A stretch of 39,650 bases of DNA from Streptomyces geranii (GCF_002954775.1 NZ_PJME01000071.1:1-39650); one strand, 5' to 3'. Numbered from the stretch's first letter, positions 1 to 8,237 are shown. Notes: generated by a model from the letters alone, not told the origin. Translations and numbers: made by a program.

Positions 1-69
1 GCTGCAGTGCATAGGCCTGGGGTGGGTGGGTGAAGCGGGGGCCGGTGGGTGGTGGTCGGCCTTGACCGC

Positions 70-168
70 CTCGTCCTCAAGCGCCGGACGGGCTGGAAAG
101 CCAAGCGCCGGCCGGCATCATGCAGCCCAGGTCGGCACCCCTCAGCCCGTCCGGCGTTTGAGGACGAG
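70..168. repeat. Long inverted repeat, extragenic palindrome family
   Basis: The arms at 70-95 and 143-168 are 26 nt each and complementary except for one G-T wobble; they are separated by 47 nt. The arm core is GCCGGACGGGCTG with CTCGTCCTCAA in front. The same arm sequence forms the perfect hairpin at 39604-39650. This is a streptomycete extragenic palindrome that probably acts as a terminator or mRNA-end structure; function is inferred. Confidence 0.75.
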
Positions 169-237
169 CGAGTGGAGCGCGACCTGCCCACCCTTCTGTC
201 TCCCGTCCTCCCCAGCGACGCCCGCCACCCCTGGCCT

Positions 238-317
238 GTCCGGCGTTCGAGGACAAGCGGGGGGCTGGGGGCGGCAGCCCCCAGGGATGGGTACGGGTAG
301 GGGCGGCGGGGGCGAAA
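238..317. repeat. 80-bp dispersed repeat, left copy
   Basis: It starts GTCCGGCGTTCGAGGACAAG and ends with GGGGCGGCGGGGGCGAAA. It contains an internal palindrome, GGGGGCTG/CAGCCCCC. The reverse complement of 39539-39617 matches it over its whole length with a handful of substitutions and one 1-nt indel, so this family has inverted copies at both ends of the window. Confidence 0.8.
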
Positions 318-385
318 GAGACTGGTGCCGCCCACTCGGCCCTCTCCGACCGGCGGCCAGCCGTCCGCGCTCTTACGCTCAGGGC

Positions 386-1495
386 ATGTCAGAGGCGTAC
401 GCGGCGCGGCGAGCGCGGCTTCGGGAGCGGTGTCACGCGGGTGGTAGTGCGGGGGCCCTGGTCTCCCGGGCCGCCAATGTGCGGTATCTCGCGGGCGCCG
501 TCCCGCAGGGTGCCGTACTGCTGCTGGGGAAGCGCGAGGACCTGCTCGTGTGTGCGGGCGGCGAGGACGACCGGGCCCCCGACGGCGGCCGGCCCGACGA
601 GGCGCTGCGGGTGCACGCGCTGTCCGTGCCCGGCGGTGATCCCGCCGTCGCCGCCGCCGATCTCGCCGCCGCCCAAGGCGCCGAGTCCCTCGCCGTCGAG
701 GAGCACCATCTGACCGTGGCCCGGCACCGGGCCATCAGGTCCGTCGCGCCCCGGCTGCGGCTGGCCGACCTCGGTGGCGCCGTCGAGCAGCTCCGGGTGG
801 TTAAGGACGAAGAGGAGATCGCCTGTCTGCGGATCGGGGCCGAGATCGCCGATCAGGCCCTCGGGGAGCTGCTGGAGTCCATTCTCGTCGGGCGTACCGA
901 GCGGCATCTCGCCCTTGAGCTGGAGCGGCGGCTCGTCGATCACGGCGCCGACGGGCCCGCCTTCGCCACCGCCGTCGCCACCGGGCCCCATTCCGGGCGC
1001 CGGGGGCATCGGCCCACCGATCGACGGGTGGAGGAAGGCGACTTTCTCTCTGTTTGCCTCGGCGCCGTCTATCGCGGCTACCGCTGCGAGATCGGCCGTA
1101 CGTTCGTCATCGGGACCTCGCCCGCCGACTGGCAGATCGAGCTGTACGACCTCGTCTTCGCAGCCCAGCGAGCCGGACGCGAGGCCCTGGCACCCGGCGC
1201 CGCCTACCGTGACGTAGACCGTGCGGCACGTCAGGTGCTGGACTCCGCGGGGTACGCGGACCGCCTTCCCGACCTCACCGGACACGGTGTCGGACTCGAA
1301 ATCGACGAGGAGCCGCAGCTCGCCCCCGCGGCCATGGGTAAACTGGACGCTTGTGTGCCGGTCACCGTCGAACCGGGGGTCCACCTCCCGGGCCGGGGCG
1401 GTGTCCGGATCGATGACACGCTCGTCGTACGCCCCGAGGCGGACGGCGGACCCGAGCTACTTACCATCACGACCAAGGAACTGCTCGCGCTCTAG
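386..1495 (+). CDS. M24-family Xaa-Pro-peptidase-like protein with altered metal ligands
   Basis: 369 aa with the two-part layout of aminopeptidase P/prolidase: a creatinase-like N-terminal domain (about 1-130) and a pita-bread M24 domain (about 140-369). An Xaa-Pro peptidase beside efp is a common bacterial arrangement. The five-ligand dinuclear metal site is degraded. The two aspartates, which should lie 11 residues apart, are Cys224 and Glu235; His300 and Glu329 are kept; the last glutamate is Asp343; and the usual second His of the GHGxGLxxHE motif is Asp307. The fold looks intact but classical Mn/Co peptidase activity is doubtful. The ATG at 386 is the first start beyond the repeats. It has no clear Shine-Dalgarno sequence, and a TACGCT box at 374-379 would suit a leaderless mRNA. 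The efp start is 60 nt downstream. Confidence 0.85.
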   Translation: MSEAYAARRARLRERCHAGGSAGALVSRAANVRYLAGAVPQGAVLLLGKREDLLVCAGGEDDRAPDGGRPDEALRVHALSVPGGDPAVAAADLAAAQGAESLAVEEHHLTVARHRAIRSVAPRLRLADLGGAVEQLRVVKDEEEIACLRIGAEIADQALGELLESILVGRTERHLALELERRLVDHGADGPAFATAVATGPHSGRRGHRPTDRRVEEGDFLSVCLGAVYRGYRCEIGRTFVIGTSPADWQIELYDLVFAAQRAGREALAPGAAYRDVDRAARQVLDSAGYADRLPDLTGHGVGLEIDEEPQLAPAAMGKLDACVPVTVEPGVHLPGRGGVRIDDTLVVRPEADGGPELLTITTKELLAL

Positions 1496-1555
1496 CCTTG
1501 AAGCTGTCGCGTCTGCCCCGGGGTCGTCCACGTCAGTCCAGGAGATTCCGCAACC

Positions 1556-2122
1556 GTGGCTTCCACGAACGACCTCAAGAACGGCCTGGTGCTCAAGCTC
1601 GACGGAGGCCAGCTCTGGTCCGTCGTCGAGTTCCAGCACGTCAAGCCCGGCAAGGGCCCGGCCTTCGTGCGCACCAAGCTGAAGAACGTGCTCTCCGGCA
1701 AGGTCGTCGACAAGACGTTCAACGCCGGTGTCAAGGTCGAGACGGCCACTGTCGACAAGCGCGACATGCAGTTCTCCTACATGGACGGCGAGTACTTCGT
1801 CTTCATGGACATGGAGACGTACGACCAGCTCATGGTGGACCGCAAGGCCGTCGCCGACGCCGCCAACTTCCTGATCGAGGGCTTCACCGCCACGGTCGCG
1901 CAGCACGAGGGCGAGGTGCTCTTCGTCGAGCTGCCGGCCGCCGTCGAGCTGGTCATCCAGGAGACCGAGCCGGGCGTCCAGGGCGACCGCTCCACGGGCG
2001 GCACCAAGCCGGCCACGCTGGAGACGGGCCACCAGATCCAGGTCCCGCTCTTCATCACCACCGGTGAGAAGATCAAGGTCGACACCCGTACGAGCGACTA
2101 CCTCGGCCGGGTGAACAGCTAA
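1556..2122 (+). CDS. efp: Elongation factor P
   Basis: 188 aa, the normal EF-P length, with a KOW-like N-terminal domain and two OB-fold domains. EF-P binds between the ribosomal P and E sites and relieves stalling at polyproline. The tip loop reads KPGKGPAF with Lys33 at the position that is modified in E. coli and a proline two residues later. This PGKGP loop is the actinobacterial type reported to work without lysine modification, and no epmA/epmB or ymfI homologue lies in the window. The GTG start follows an AGGAG at 1540-1544. nusB begins 2 nt after the stop, so the two are surely cotranscribed. Confidence 0.97.
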   Translation: MASTNDLKNGLVLKLDGGQLWSVVEFQHVKPGKGPAFVRTKLKNVLSGKVVDKTFNAGVKVETATVDKRDMQFSYMDGEYFVFMDMETYDQLMVDRKAVADAANFLIEGFTATVAQHEGEVLFVELPAAVELVIQETEPGVQGDRSTGGTKPATLETGHQIQVPLFITTGEKIKVDTRTSDYLGRVNS

Positions 2123-2124
2123 CC

Positions 2125-2562
2125 GTGGCTGCTCGCAACACGGCCCGCAAGCGTGCCTTCCAGATCCTCTTCGAGGGCGACCAGCGCGGGGCCGATGTCC
2201 AGACGGTCCTCGGGGACTGGATCCGGCTCTCCCATGCCGACACCCGCCAGCCCCCGGTCAGCGAGTACACGATGGAGCTCGTCGAGGGGTACGCGCAGCA
2301 CGCCAAGCGCATCGACGAGCTGATCTCGCAGTACTCGGTCGGCTGGACGCTCGACAGGATGCCGGTCGTCGACCGCAACATCCTGCGCCTCGGTGCCTAT
2401 GAGCTGATCTGGGTCGACGCGACCCCGGACGCCGTCGTCCTCGACGAGATGGTGCAGCTGGCCAAGGAGTTCTCGACGGACGAGTCGCCCTCGTTCGTCA
2501 ACGGCCTCCTCGGCCGGTTCAAGGACCTGAAGCCCTCGCTGCGCCGCGACGACGACGCCTGA
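2125..2562 (+). CDS. nusB: Transcription antitermination protein NusB
   Basis: 145 aa, all-helical NusB fold. With NusE (ribosomal protein S10) it binds boxA RNA and supports antitermination during rRNA transcription. The N-terminus AARNTARKRAFQILFE and the C-terminal motif SPSFVNGLLGRF are typical. The GTG start lies 2 nt after the efp stop with only a weak Shine-Dalgarno, so translation probably depends on efp. The gene ends 28 nt before a 20-bp perfect hairpin that separates it from the convergent bldD. Confidence 0.96.
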   Translation: MAARNTARKRAFQILFEGDQRGADVQTVLGDWIRLSHADTRQPPVSEYTMELVEGYAQHAKRIDELISQYSVGWTLDRMPVVDRNILRLGAYELIWVDATPDAVVLDEMVQLAKEFSTDESPSFVNGLLGRFKDLKPSLRRDDDA

Positions 2563-2590
2563 GCCGTCCGTTCACGCTCACGCACCCGTA

Positions 2591-2640
2591 CGAACGCCGG
2601 TGGGCCCCAGCGACACACTGCTGGGGCCCACCGGCGTTCG
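2591..2640. terminator. Perfect 20-bp hairpin between nusB and bldD
   Basis: The arms 2591-2610 and 2621-2640 are perfect complements with a 10-nt loop (CGACACACTG), and an A-T pair extends the base. There is no U-tract, as is common for GC-rich streptomycete terminators. Its position 28 nt after nusB makes it the efp-nusB terminator; by symmetry it can also stop transcription arriving from bldD. Confidence 0.85.
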
Positions 2641-2704
2641 TGTGCCCGGGTGGGGCGTGTGGGGTGCGGCGGCGTACCTGCGAGGGCTCAGAGGCCCGCA
2701 GAAC

Positions 2705-2750
2705 GCCGCCGGGGTGGCCCGAACCCATAGGTTCCGGCCACCCCGGCGGC
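2705..2750 (-). terminator. bldD terminator hairpin
   Basis: The arms 2705-2719 and 2736-2750 form 15 perfect pairs (GCCGCCGGGGTGGCC). Inside them a second 5-bp stem (GAACC/GGTTC) has a CATA loop. It begins 34 nt past the bldD stop on the minus strand. Confidence 0.8.
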
Positions 2751-2783
2751 ACGTTTCTGCTCAACGGCCGAAAGCCGTCGGGC

Positions 2784-3284
2784 TCAGCTCTCCTCGTGGG
2801 AGACGGCGCGGCGCGCGTCCGCGTCGAGGACACCCCAGCTGATCAGCTGCTCGGTCAGGACCGAGGGCGACTGGTCGTAGATCACGGCGAGAGTGCGCAG
2901 GTCGTCCTGGCGGATCGACAGCACCTTGCCGTTGTAGTCGCCGCGCTGCGACTGGATCGTCGCGGCGTAGCGCTGGAGGGGGCCCGCCTTCTCGGCCGGC
3001 ACATGGGCCAGCCGCTCAAGGTCGAGGACGAGCTTCGGCGGCGGCTCGGCGGCTCCGCCCGGCGTGGTGCCCGGCAGCAGCTCCTGCACCGGAACCCCGT
3101 AGAAATCCGCCAGCTCGGCGAGGCGCTGTACGGTCACGGCACGATCGCCGCGCTCGTACGAACCGACCACGACCGCCTTCCAGCGTCCCTGGGACTTCTC
3201 CTCGACACCGTGGAGGGAAAGGCCCTGCTGGGTGCGGATCGCCCGGAGCTTGGCCCCGAGCTGTTTGGCGTATTCGCTGGACAT
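2784..3284 (-). CDS. bldD: BldD, c-di-GMP-responsive developmental master repressor
   Basis: 166 aa. Residues about 6-75 form an Xre-type helix-turn-helix; the C-terminal domain carries the complete c-di-GMP signature, RGD at 114-116 and RQDD at 125-128. In Streptomyces, tetrameric c-di-GMP bridges two BldD C-terminal domains, and the dimer represses sporulation genes during vegetative growth. I start at the ATG at 3284 (MSSEYAKQ) because GGGAG lies just upstream and the length fits the family; a longer in-frame start at 3299 lacks this support. The gene is convergent with nusB and divergent from pyrR, so 3285-3549 is a shared regulatory region. Two abutting BldD boxes 47 nt upstream indicate autoregulation. 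Confidence 0.98.
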   Translation of the reverse strand: MSSEYAKQLGAKLRAIRTQQGLSLHGVEEKSQGRWKAVVVGSYERGDRAVTVQRLAELADFYGVPVQELLPGTTPGGAAEPPPKLVLDLERLAHVPAEKAGPLQRYAATIQSQRGDYNGKVLSIRQDDLRTLAVIYDQSPSVLTEQLISWGVLDADARRAVSHEES

Positions 3285-3330
3285 ATAGCTCCCGGACACA
3301 GTGTCGACGTGCGGACGAGCCGCGCGGCTG

Positions 3331-3360
3331 GTGACTCACTGTGAGGTTACGCAGCGTTAC
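3331..3360. promoter_or_regulatory. Tandem BldD boxes upstream of bldD
   Basis: The published BldD box is the 15-mer nTnACnCWGnGTnAn. Positions 3346-3360 (GTTACGCAGCGTTAC) match every fixed base. Positions 3331-3345 (GTGACTCACTGTGAG) match all but one. The boxes abut with no gap, which puts two operators on the bldD upstream region. Autorepression of bldD is established in S. coelicolor; this assignment rests on motif matching. Confidence 0.8.
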
Positions 3361-3504
3361 TCTTCCCCGTCAAGCCGAACGGTCCGGCCCGGCCCTTCCA
3401 CGGTCGGCGGCATGCGATTACGGCAGACGGGTGACGTATGGCGCCAGTGGGGTGATCAGGGGTGTTGCGCGTGCTGGTACCGTGGATGGCGCAATTCCGA
3501 CGTC

Positions 3505-3539
3505 CTTTAATGATCCGTCCTGTGAGGCGGAGAAGGAGG
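3505..3539 (+). promoter_or_regulatory. PyrR-binding RNA hairpin over the pyrR ribosome binding site
   Basis: The leader reads TTTAA, then ATCCGTCCTGTGAGGCGGAG, then AAGGAGG. The UCC-n-GnGAGG loop flanked by a short stem (CCG/CGG, 3515-3530) resembles the PyrR-binding consensus of pyr leaders. The hairpin ends only 3-4 nt before the Shine-Dalgarno (3533-3539), and no terminator hairpin follows. This suits the mycobacterial mode, in which PyrR-UMP blocks translation rather than causing attenuation. Confidence 0.75.
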
Positions 3540-3549
3540 TCCGTTTCGT

Positions 3550-4161
3550 ATGGACTCTGAGCAGAACAAGCAGCAGCTCGACAAGCAACTGCACGACAGG
3601 CAGCAGTACGAGGCCGATGCGCGGCCCGTGCTGGAAGCCCCCGACATCGCGCGGGTGCTGACCCGCATCGCCCACGAGATCGTCGAACGCGCCAAGGGCG
3701 CCGACGACGTGGTGCTCCTCGGCATCCCGACCCGGGGTGTCTTCCTCGCCCAGCGGCTCGCCGCCAAGCTGGAGGAGATCACCGACCGCAAGATCCCGGT
3801 CGGCTCCCTCGACATCACCATGTACCGCGACGACCTGCGCATGCACCCCCCGCGCGCGCTGGCTCGTACGGACATCCCCGGTGACGGCCTCGACGGGAGA
3901 CTCGTCGTCCTCGTCGACGACGTGCTCTTCTCCGGCCGCACCATCCGTGCCGCCCTGGACGCCCTGAACGACATCGGGCGCCCGCGCGCGGTGCAGCTCG
4001 CGGTCCTCGTCGACCGCGGACACCGCGAACTGCCCATCCGCGCCGACTACGTCGGCAAGAACCTCCCCACGTCGTTGCGGGAGACGGTCAAGGTCCAGCT
4101 CGCCGAGGAGGACGGTCGGGACACCGTGCTCCTAGGGGTGAAGCGGACCGCCCAGCAGTAG
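3550..4161 (+). CDS. pyrR: PyrR, bifunctional pyr operon regulator and uracil phosphoribosyltransferase
   Basis: 203 aa; roughly 20 residues longer at the N-terminus (Gln/Asp-rich, MDSEQNKQQLDKQLHDRQ) than typical PyrR. The PRPP-binding loop LVVLVDDVLFSGRTIRAAL and a C-terminal RTAQQ tail are present. PyrR binds UMP or UTP and then the pyr leader RNA, shutting down pyrimidine synthesis; it also has weak UPRTase activity. It starts at an ATG 10 nt after a strong AAGGAGG that lies next to its own RNA target. pyrB follows after 91 nt. Confidence 0.96.
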   Translation: MDSEQNKQQLDKQLHDRQQYEADARPVLEAPDIARVLTRIAHEIVERAKGADDVVLLGIPTRGVFLAQRLAAKLEEITDRKIPVGSLDITMYRDDLRMHPPRALARTDIPGDGLDGRLVVLVDDVLFSGRTIRAALDALNDIGRPRAVQLAVLVDRGHRELPIRADYVGKNLPTSLRETVKVQLAEEDGRDTVLLGVKRTAQQ

Positions 4162-4252
4162 CACGCGTGCGCGTGCGGCCCCGCGCCGTACGCCCCCTCG
4201 CGATGCCCCTGCCTGCCCGGAATCTCCTGAACTTCCTTACGGAGCCTGAAAG

Positions 4253-5230
4253 ATGCAGCGTCATCTCATCTCGGCCGCCGACCTCACCCGCGACGACGCC
4301 GTCCTGATCCTCGACACCGCCGAGGAGATGGCCAGGGTCGCCGACCGGCCGATCAAGAAACTGCCGACCCTGCGCGGCCGTACCGTCGTCAACCTCTTCT
4401 TCGAGGACTCCACGCGGACCCGGATCTCCTTCGAGGCCGCCGAGAAGCGCCTCTCCGCGGACGTCATCAACTTCACCGCCAAGGGGTCGAGCGTCTCCAA
4501 GGGCGAGTCCCTGAAGGACACCGCCCAGACCCTCGAAGCCATGGGCGTCGACGCGGTCGTCATCCGGCACGGCGCCTCGGGGGCCCCGTACCGGCTCGCC
4601 ACCTCCGGCTGGATCGACGCGGCCGTCATCAACGCCGGGGACGGGACGCACCAGCACCCGACGCAGGCACTCCTGGACGCCTTCACCATGCGGCGCCGGC
4701 TCGTCGGGCGGGACGCCGGCATCGGCCAGGACCTCGCCGGCAAGCGCATCACCCTGGTCGGCGACATCCTGCACAGCCGCGTCGCCCGCTCCAACGTCGA
4801 CCTGCTGCACACCCTCGGCGCCGAGGTCACCCTCGTCGCTCCGCCGACCCTGGTGCCGGTCGGCGTCGAGGCTTGGCCCTGCGAGGTCTCGTACGACCTG
4901 GACAGCACCCTGCCGAAGTCCGACGCGGTGATGCTGCTGCGCGTGCAGCGCGAGCGCATGAACGCCGCGTTCTTCCCGACCGAGCGCGAGTACTCGCGGC
5001 GCTACGGCCTCGACGGCGACCGTATGGCGCGGATGCCGGAGCACGCCATCGTGATGCACCCCGGGCCGATGGTCCGCGGTATGGAGATCACCGCGGAGGT
5101 CGCCGACTCGGAGCGCTGCACCGCCATCGAACAGGTCACCAATGGTGTCTCCATCCGGATGGCCGTGCTCTATCTGCTGCTCGGCGGCAACGAACCCGCC
5201 GTCACCCACACCCGTACCGAGGAGAAGTAA
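4253..5230 (+). CDS. pyrB: Aspartate carbamoyltransferase catalytic chain
   Basis: 325 aa. It transfers the carbamoyl group from carbamoyl phosphate to aspartate, the committed step of UMP synthesis. The carbamoyl-phosphate loop FFEDSTRTRISFE, the HPTQALLD motif and GDILHSRVARSN are all intact. No regulatory chain (pyrI) is nearby, as usual for Gram-positives. The ATG at 4253 has GGAG 9 nt upstream. The gene ends in GAGGAGAAGTAA, which supplies the ribosome binding site of pyrC. Confidence 0.97.
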   Translation: MQRHLISAADLTRDDAVLILDTAEEMARVADRPIKKLPTLRGRTVVNLFFEDSTRTRISFEAAEKRLSADVINFTAKGSSVSKGESLKDTAQTLEAMGVDAVVIRHGASGAPYRLATSGWIDAAVINAGDGTHQHPTQALLDAFTMRRRLVGRDAGIGQDLAGKRITLVGDILHSRVARSNVDLLHTLGAEVTLVAPPTLVPVGVEAWPCEVSYDLDSTLPKSDAVMLLRVQRERMNAAFFPTEREYSRRYGLDGDRMARMPEHAIVMHPGPMVRGMEITAEVADSERCTAIEQVTNGVSIRMAVLYLLLGGNEPAVTHTRTEEK

Positions 5231-5235
5231 GACAC

Positions 5236-6522
5236 ATGGGCAAGATCCTTATTCGTGGTGCGCGGGTGCTCGGCGGCGAGCCGCAGGACGTCCTCATCGA
5301 CGGTGAGACCGTCTCGGCGGTCGGCAGCGGGTTGTCGGAGGAGGGTGCCGAGGTCGTCGAGGCCGACGGCAAGGTGCTGCTCCCCGGGCTCGTCGACCTG
5401 CACACGCATCTGCGGGAGCCGGGGCGCGAGGACTCCGAGACCGTCCTCACCGGGACCCGGGCGGCGGCCAGCGGCGGCTTCACGGCCGTCTTCGCCATGG
5501 CCAACACCTTCCCCGTAGCCGACACCGCCGGTGTGGTCGAGCAGGTCTACCGGCTGGGCCAGGAGCACGGCTACTGCGACGTGCAGCCCATCGGGGCCGT
5601 CACCGTCGGGCTTGAGGGCAAGAAGCTCGCCGAGCTGGGCGCCATGCACGAGTCGGCGGCCGGTGTCACCGTCTTCTCCGACGACGGCAAGTGCGTCGAC
5701 GACGCCGTGATCATGCGGCGCGCGCTGGAGTACGTGAAGGCCTTCGGCGGGGTCGTCGCCCAGCACGCGCAGGAGCCGCGGCTGACTGAAGGCGCCCAGA
5801 TGAACGAGGGTGTCGCCTCCGCCGAACTGGGGCTGGGCGGCTGGCCCGCGGTGGCCGAGGAATCGATCATCGCCCGGGACGTCCTGCTCGCCGAGCACGT
5901 CGGCTCCCGCGTCCACATCTGCCACCTCTCGACCGCCGGGTCCGTCGAGATCGTCCGCTGGGCCAAGTCCCGGGGCATCGACGTCACCGCCGAGGTGACC
6001 CCGCACCACCTCCTCCTCACCGACGAGCTGGTCCGGACGTACAACCCGGTCTACAAGGTCAACCCGCCGCTGCGCACCGAGCGCGACGTGCTGGCCCTGC
6101 GCGAGGCGCTCGCCGACGGCACGATCGACATCGTCGCCACCGACCACGCACCCCACCCGCACGAGGACAAGGACTGCGAGTGGGCCGCCGCCGCCATGGG
6201 CATGGTCGGCCTGGAGACCGCGTTGTCAGTGGTCCAGGAGACGATGGTGGACACCGGACTGCTGGACTGGGCGACCGTCGCCGACCGCATGTCCTTCGCC
6301 CCCGCGCGCATCGGGCGGGCGACGGGCCACGGCCGCCCCGTCTCGGCAGGTGAGCCCGCCAACCTCACGCTCCTCGACACGGCATACCGTGGGTCCGTGG
6401 ACCCCGCGGGCTTCGCCTCGCGCAGCCGCAACACGCCGTACGAGGGCCGTGAGCTGCCGGGCCGTGTCACGCACACGTGGCTCCGGGGCAAGGCCACGCT
6501 CGTCGACGGGAAGCTCGCGTGA
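5236..6522 (+). CDS. pyrC: Dihydroorotase
   Basis: 428 aa, class I dihydroorotase that cyclises carbamoyl aspartate. Zinc ligands His56 and His58 lie in DLHTHLREPG; ATDHAPHPHEDK near residue 300 supplies the catalytic Asp; HICHLSTA and the QHAQEP motif provide further metal and active-site residues. The start at 5236 is 6 nt after the pyrB stop, and its GAGGAG lies inside the end of pyrB, so the two genes are translationally coupled. The C-terminus overlaps the next gene by 4 nt (GTGA). Confidence 0.97.
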   Translation: MGKILIRGARVLGGEPQDVLIDGETVSAVGSGLSEEGAEVVEADGKVLLPGLVDLHTHLREPGREDSETVLTGTRAAASGGFTAVFAMANTFPVADTAGVVEQVYRLGQEHGYCDVQPIGAVTVGLEGKKLAELGAMHESAAGVTVFSDDGKCVDDAVIMRRALEYVKAFGGVVAQHAQEPRLTEGAQMNEGVASAELGLGGWPAVAEESIIARDVLLAEHVGSRVHICHLSTAGSVEIVRWAKSRGIDVTAEVTPHHLLLTDELVRTYNPVYKVNPPLRTERDVLALREALADGTIDIVATDHAPHPHEDKDCEWAAAAMGMVGLETALSVVQETMVDTGLLDWATVADRMSFAPARIGRATGHGRPVSAGEPANLTLLDTAYRGSVDPAGFASRSRNTPYEGRELPGRVTHTWLRGKATLVDGKLA

Positions 6523-7106
6523 CATCACTGCCGGATTTGACGTACATCGCCGCCGAACAGAAGTCGGCCGAGGTGACCGACTGGGCCGCCCGCGTGGGCT
6601 GGCTGGTCGGGCTCGCGCTCTTCGTCGCGCTCATCTACTGGCTGATGCGCGAGGGCTGGAAATGGCGTGGCACGCTCCAGGGCGACCTCCCTGAGCTGCC
6701 CGTCGCGCCGGACGAGCCCGGTGCGGCGAGACTGGCTGTGCTGTCGATGAGTGGGCGCTACCACGGCTCCACCACCGCGGGGCAGTGGCTGGACCGCATC
6801 GTGGCGCACGGCCTCGGCACCCGCAGCCGGGTCGAGCTGACCCTGACGGACGCGGGACTGGACGTCGTACGCCCCGGAGCGGCCGACTTCTTCGTCCCCC
6901 TGGAAGCCCTGCGCGAGGCCCGGCTCGACAAGGGCATCGCCGGCAAGGTCCTCACCGAGGGCGGCCTGCTGGTCGTCACCTGGGCGCACGGCGAACGGCT
7001 GCTCGACTCGGGGTTCCGCTCCGACACGGCGGCCGAGCACAACCAATGGGTCGAGACCCTGAACCAGATGATCAACAAGACGACGGAAACGGAAGGCGCA
7101 CGATGA
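6519..7106 (+). CDS. Single-pass membrane PH-like protein of unknown role in the pyr operon
   Basis: 195 aa from the GTG at 6519, which overlaps the pyrC stop (GTGA); its own stop overlaps the carA start (ATGA). An N-terminal segment of about 20 hydrophobic residues (WLVGLALFVALIYWLM, about residues 26-45) is followed by a cytoplasmic or extracytoplasmic domain of about 145 residues that resembles the PH-like proteins found at this position in actinobacterial pyr operons (Rv1382 in M. tuberculosis). There are no catalytic motifs. Tight coupling on both sides predicts stoichiometric synthesis with PyrC and CarA. A membrane tether for the pathway enzymes, or for the membrane-bound PyrD, is a guess. 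Confidence 0.9.
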   Translation: MTSLPDLTYIAAEQKSAEVTDWAARVGWLVGLALFVALIYWLMREGWKWRGTLQGDLPELPVAPDEPGAARLAVLSMSGRYHGSTTAGQWLDRIVAHGLGTRSRVELTLTDAGLDVVRPGAADFFVPLEALREARLDKGIAGKVLTEGGLLVVTWAHGERLLDSGFRSDTAAEHNQWVETLNQMINKTTETEGAR

Positions 7107-8237
7107 CGACCTCCACCCGGGGAGCCGCCAAGGCTCCCGCCGTACTCGTCCTGGAGGACGGCCGGATCTTCCGCGGCCGTGCCTACGGGGCCGTGGGGGT
7201 GACCTTCGGAGAGGCCGTCTTCTCCACCGGCATGACCGGCTACCAGGAGACCCTCACCGACCCGTCGTACCACCGCCAGGTGGTCGTCATGACCGCCCCG
7301 CACATCGGCAACACCGGCGTCAACGACGAGGACCCCGAGTCGGCCCGCATCTGGGTCGCGGGTTATGTCGTACGCGACCCCGCGCGCGTGTCCTCCAACT
7401 GGCGCTCACAGCGCTCCCTCGACGAGGAACTGCGCAACCAGGGCGTGGTCGGCATCTCCGGCATCGACACGCGCGCGTTGACGCGTCATCTGCGTGAGCG
7501 CGGCGCCATGCGCGTCGGCATCTTCTCCGGCGACAGGCTGCCCGACGACGGCACGATGCTCGCCGAGGTGCGTGAGGCCCCCGAGATGAAGGGCGCCGAC
7601 CTCTCGGCCGAGGTCGCCACCAAGGAGGCGTACGTCGTCCCCGCGATCGGCACCAAGAGGTTCACCGTCGCCGCCGTCGACCTCGGCATCAAGGGCATGA
7701 CCCCGCACCGGATGGCCGAGCGAGGCATCGAGGTGCACGTGCTGCCCGCCACGGCGACCGTGGAGGACGTGTACGCGGTCAATCCCGACGGGGTGTTCTT
7801 CTCGAACGGCCCCGGCGACCCGGCCACCGCGGACCACCCGGTCTCCGTCATGCGGGCCGTCCTGGAGCGCGGTACGCCGCTCTTCGGCATCTGCTTCGGC
7901 AACCAGATCCTCGGGCGGGCGCTCGGCTTCGGCACGTACAAGCTGAAGTACGGCCACCGGGGCATCAACCAGCCCGTGCAGGACCGTACGACCGGCAAGG
8001 TCGAGGTGACCGCCCACAACCACGGCTTCGCCGTGGACGCGCCGCTCGACAAGGTCTCCGAGACGCCGTTCGGGCGCGCCGAGGTCTCGCACGTCTGTCT
8101 GAACGACCAGGTCGTGGAAGGGCTCCAGCTGCTCGACCGGCCCGCGTTCAGCGTCCAGTACCACCCCGAGGCGGCAGCGGGTCCGCACGACGCCGCCTAC
8201 CTGTTCGACCGCTTCACCGCACTGATGGAGGGCCAGC

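Larger units (their letters stand above)
1..385. other. Repeat-rich intergenic stretch at the window edge
   Basis: No gene can be supported here. A plus-strand reading frame runs open from position 26 into the M24 gene, but it crosses repeat sequence and has no recognisable protein similarity, so I treat it as non-coding. The stretch holds a 26-bp inverted repeat (70-168) and one copy of an 80-bp dispersed repeat (238-317), both described separately. Positions 1-69 may contain the tail of an upstream gene, but nothing identifies it. Confidence 0.6.

Noticed and set aside
26..385. 120-codon N-terminal extension of the M24 protein
   Set aside because: It would translate dispersed repeat DNA, is Gly/Pro/Ser-rich, and aligns with no peptidase.
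3285..3299. Five-residue N-terminal extension of BldD
   Set aside because: The inner ATG has a good GGGAG ribosome binding site and gives the family length.
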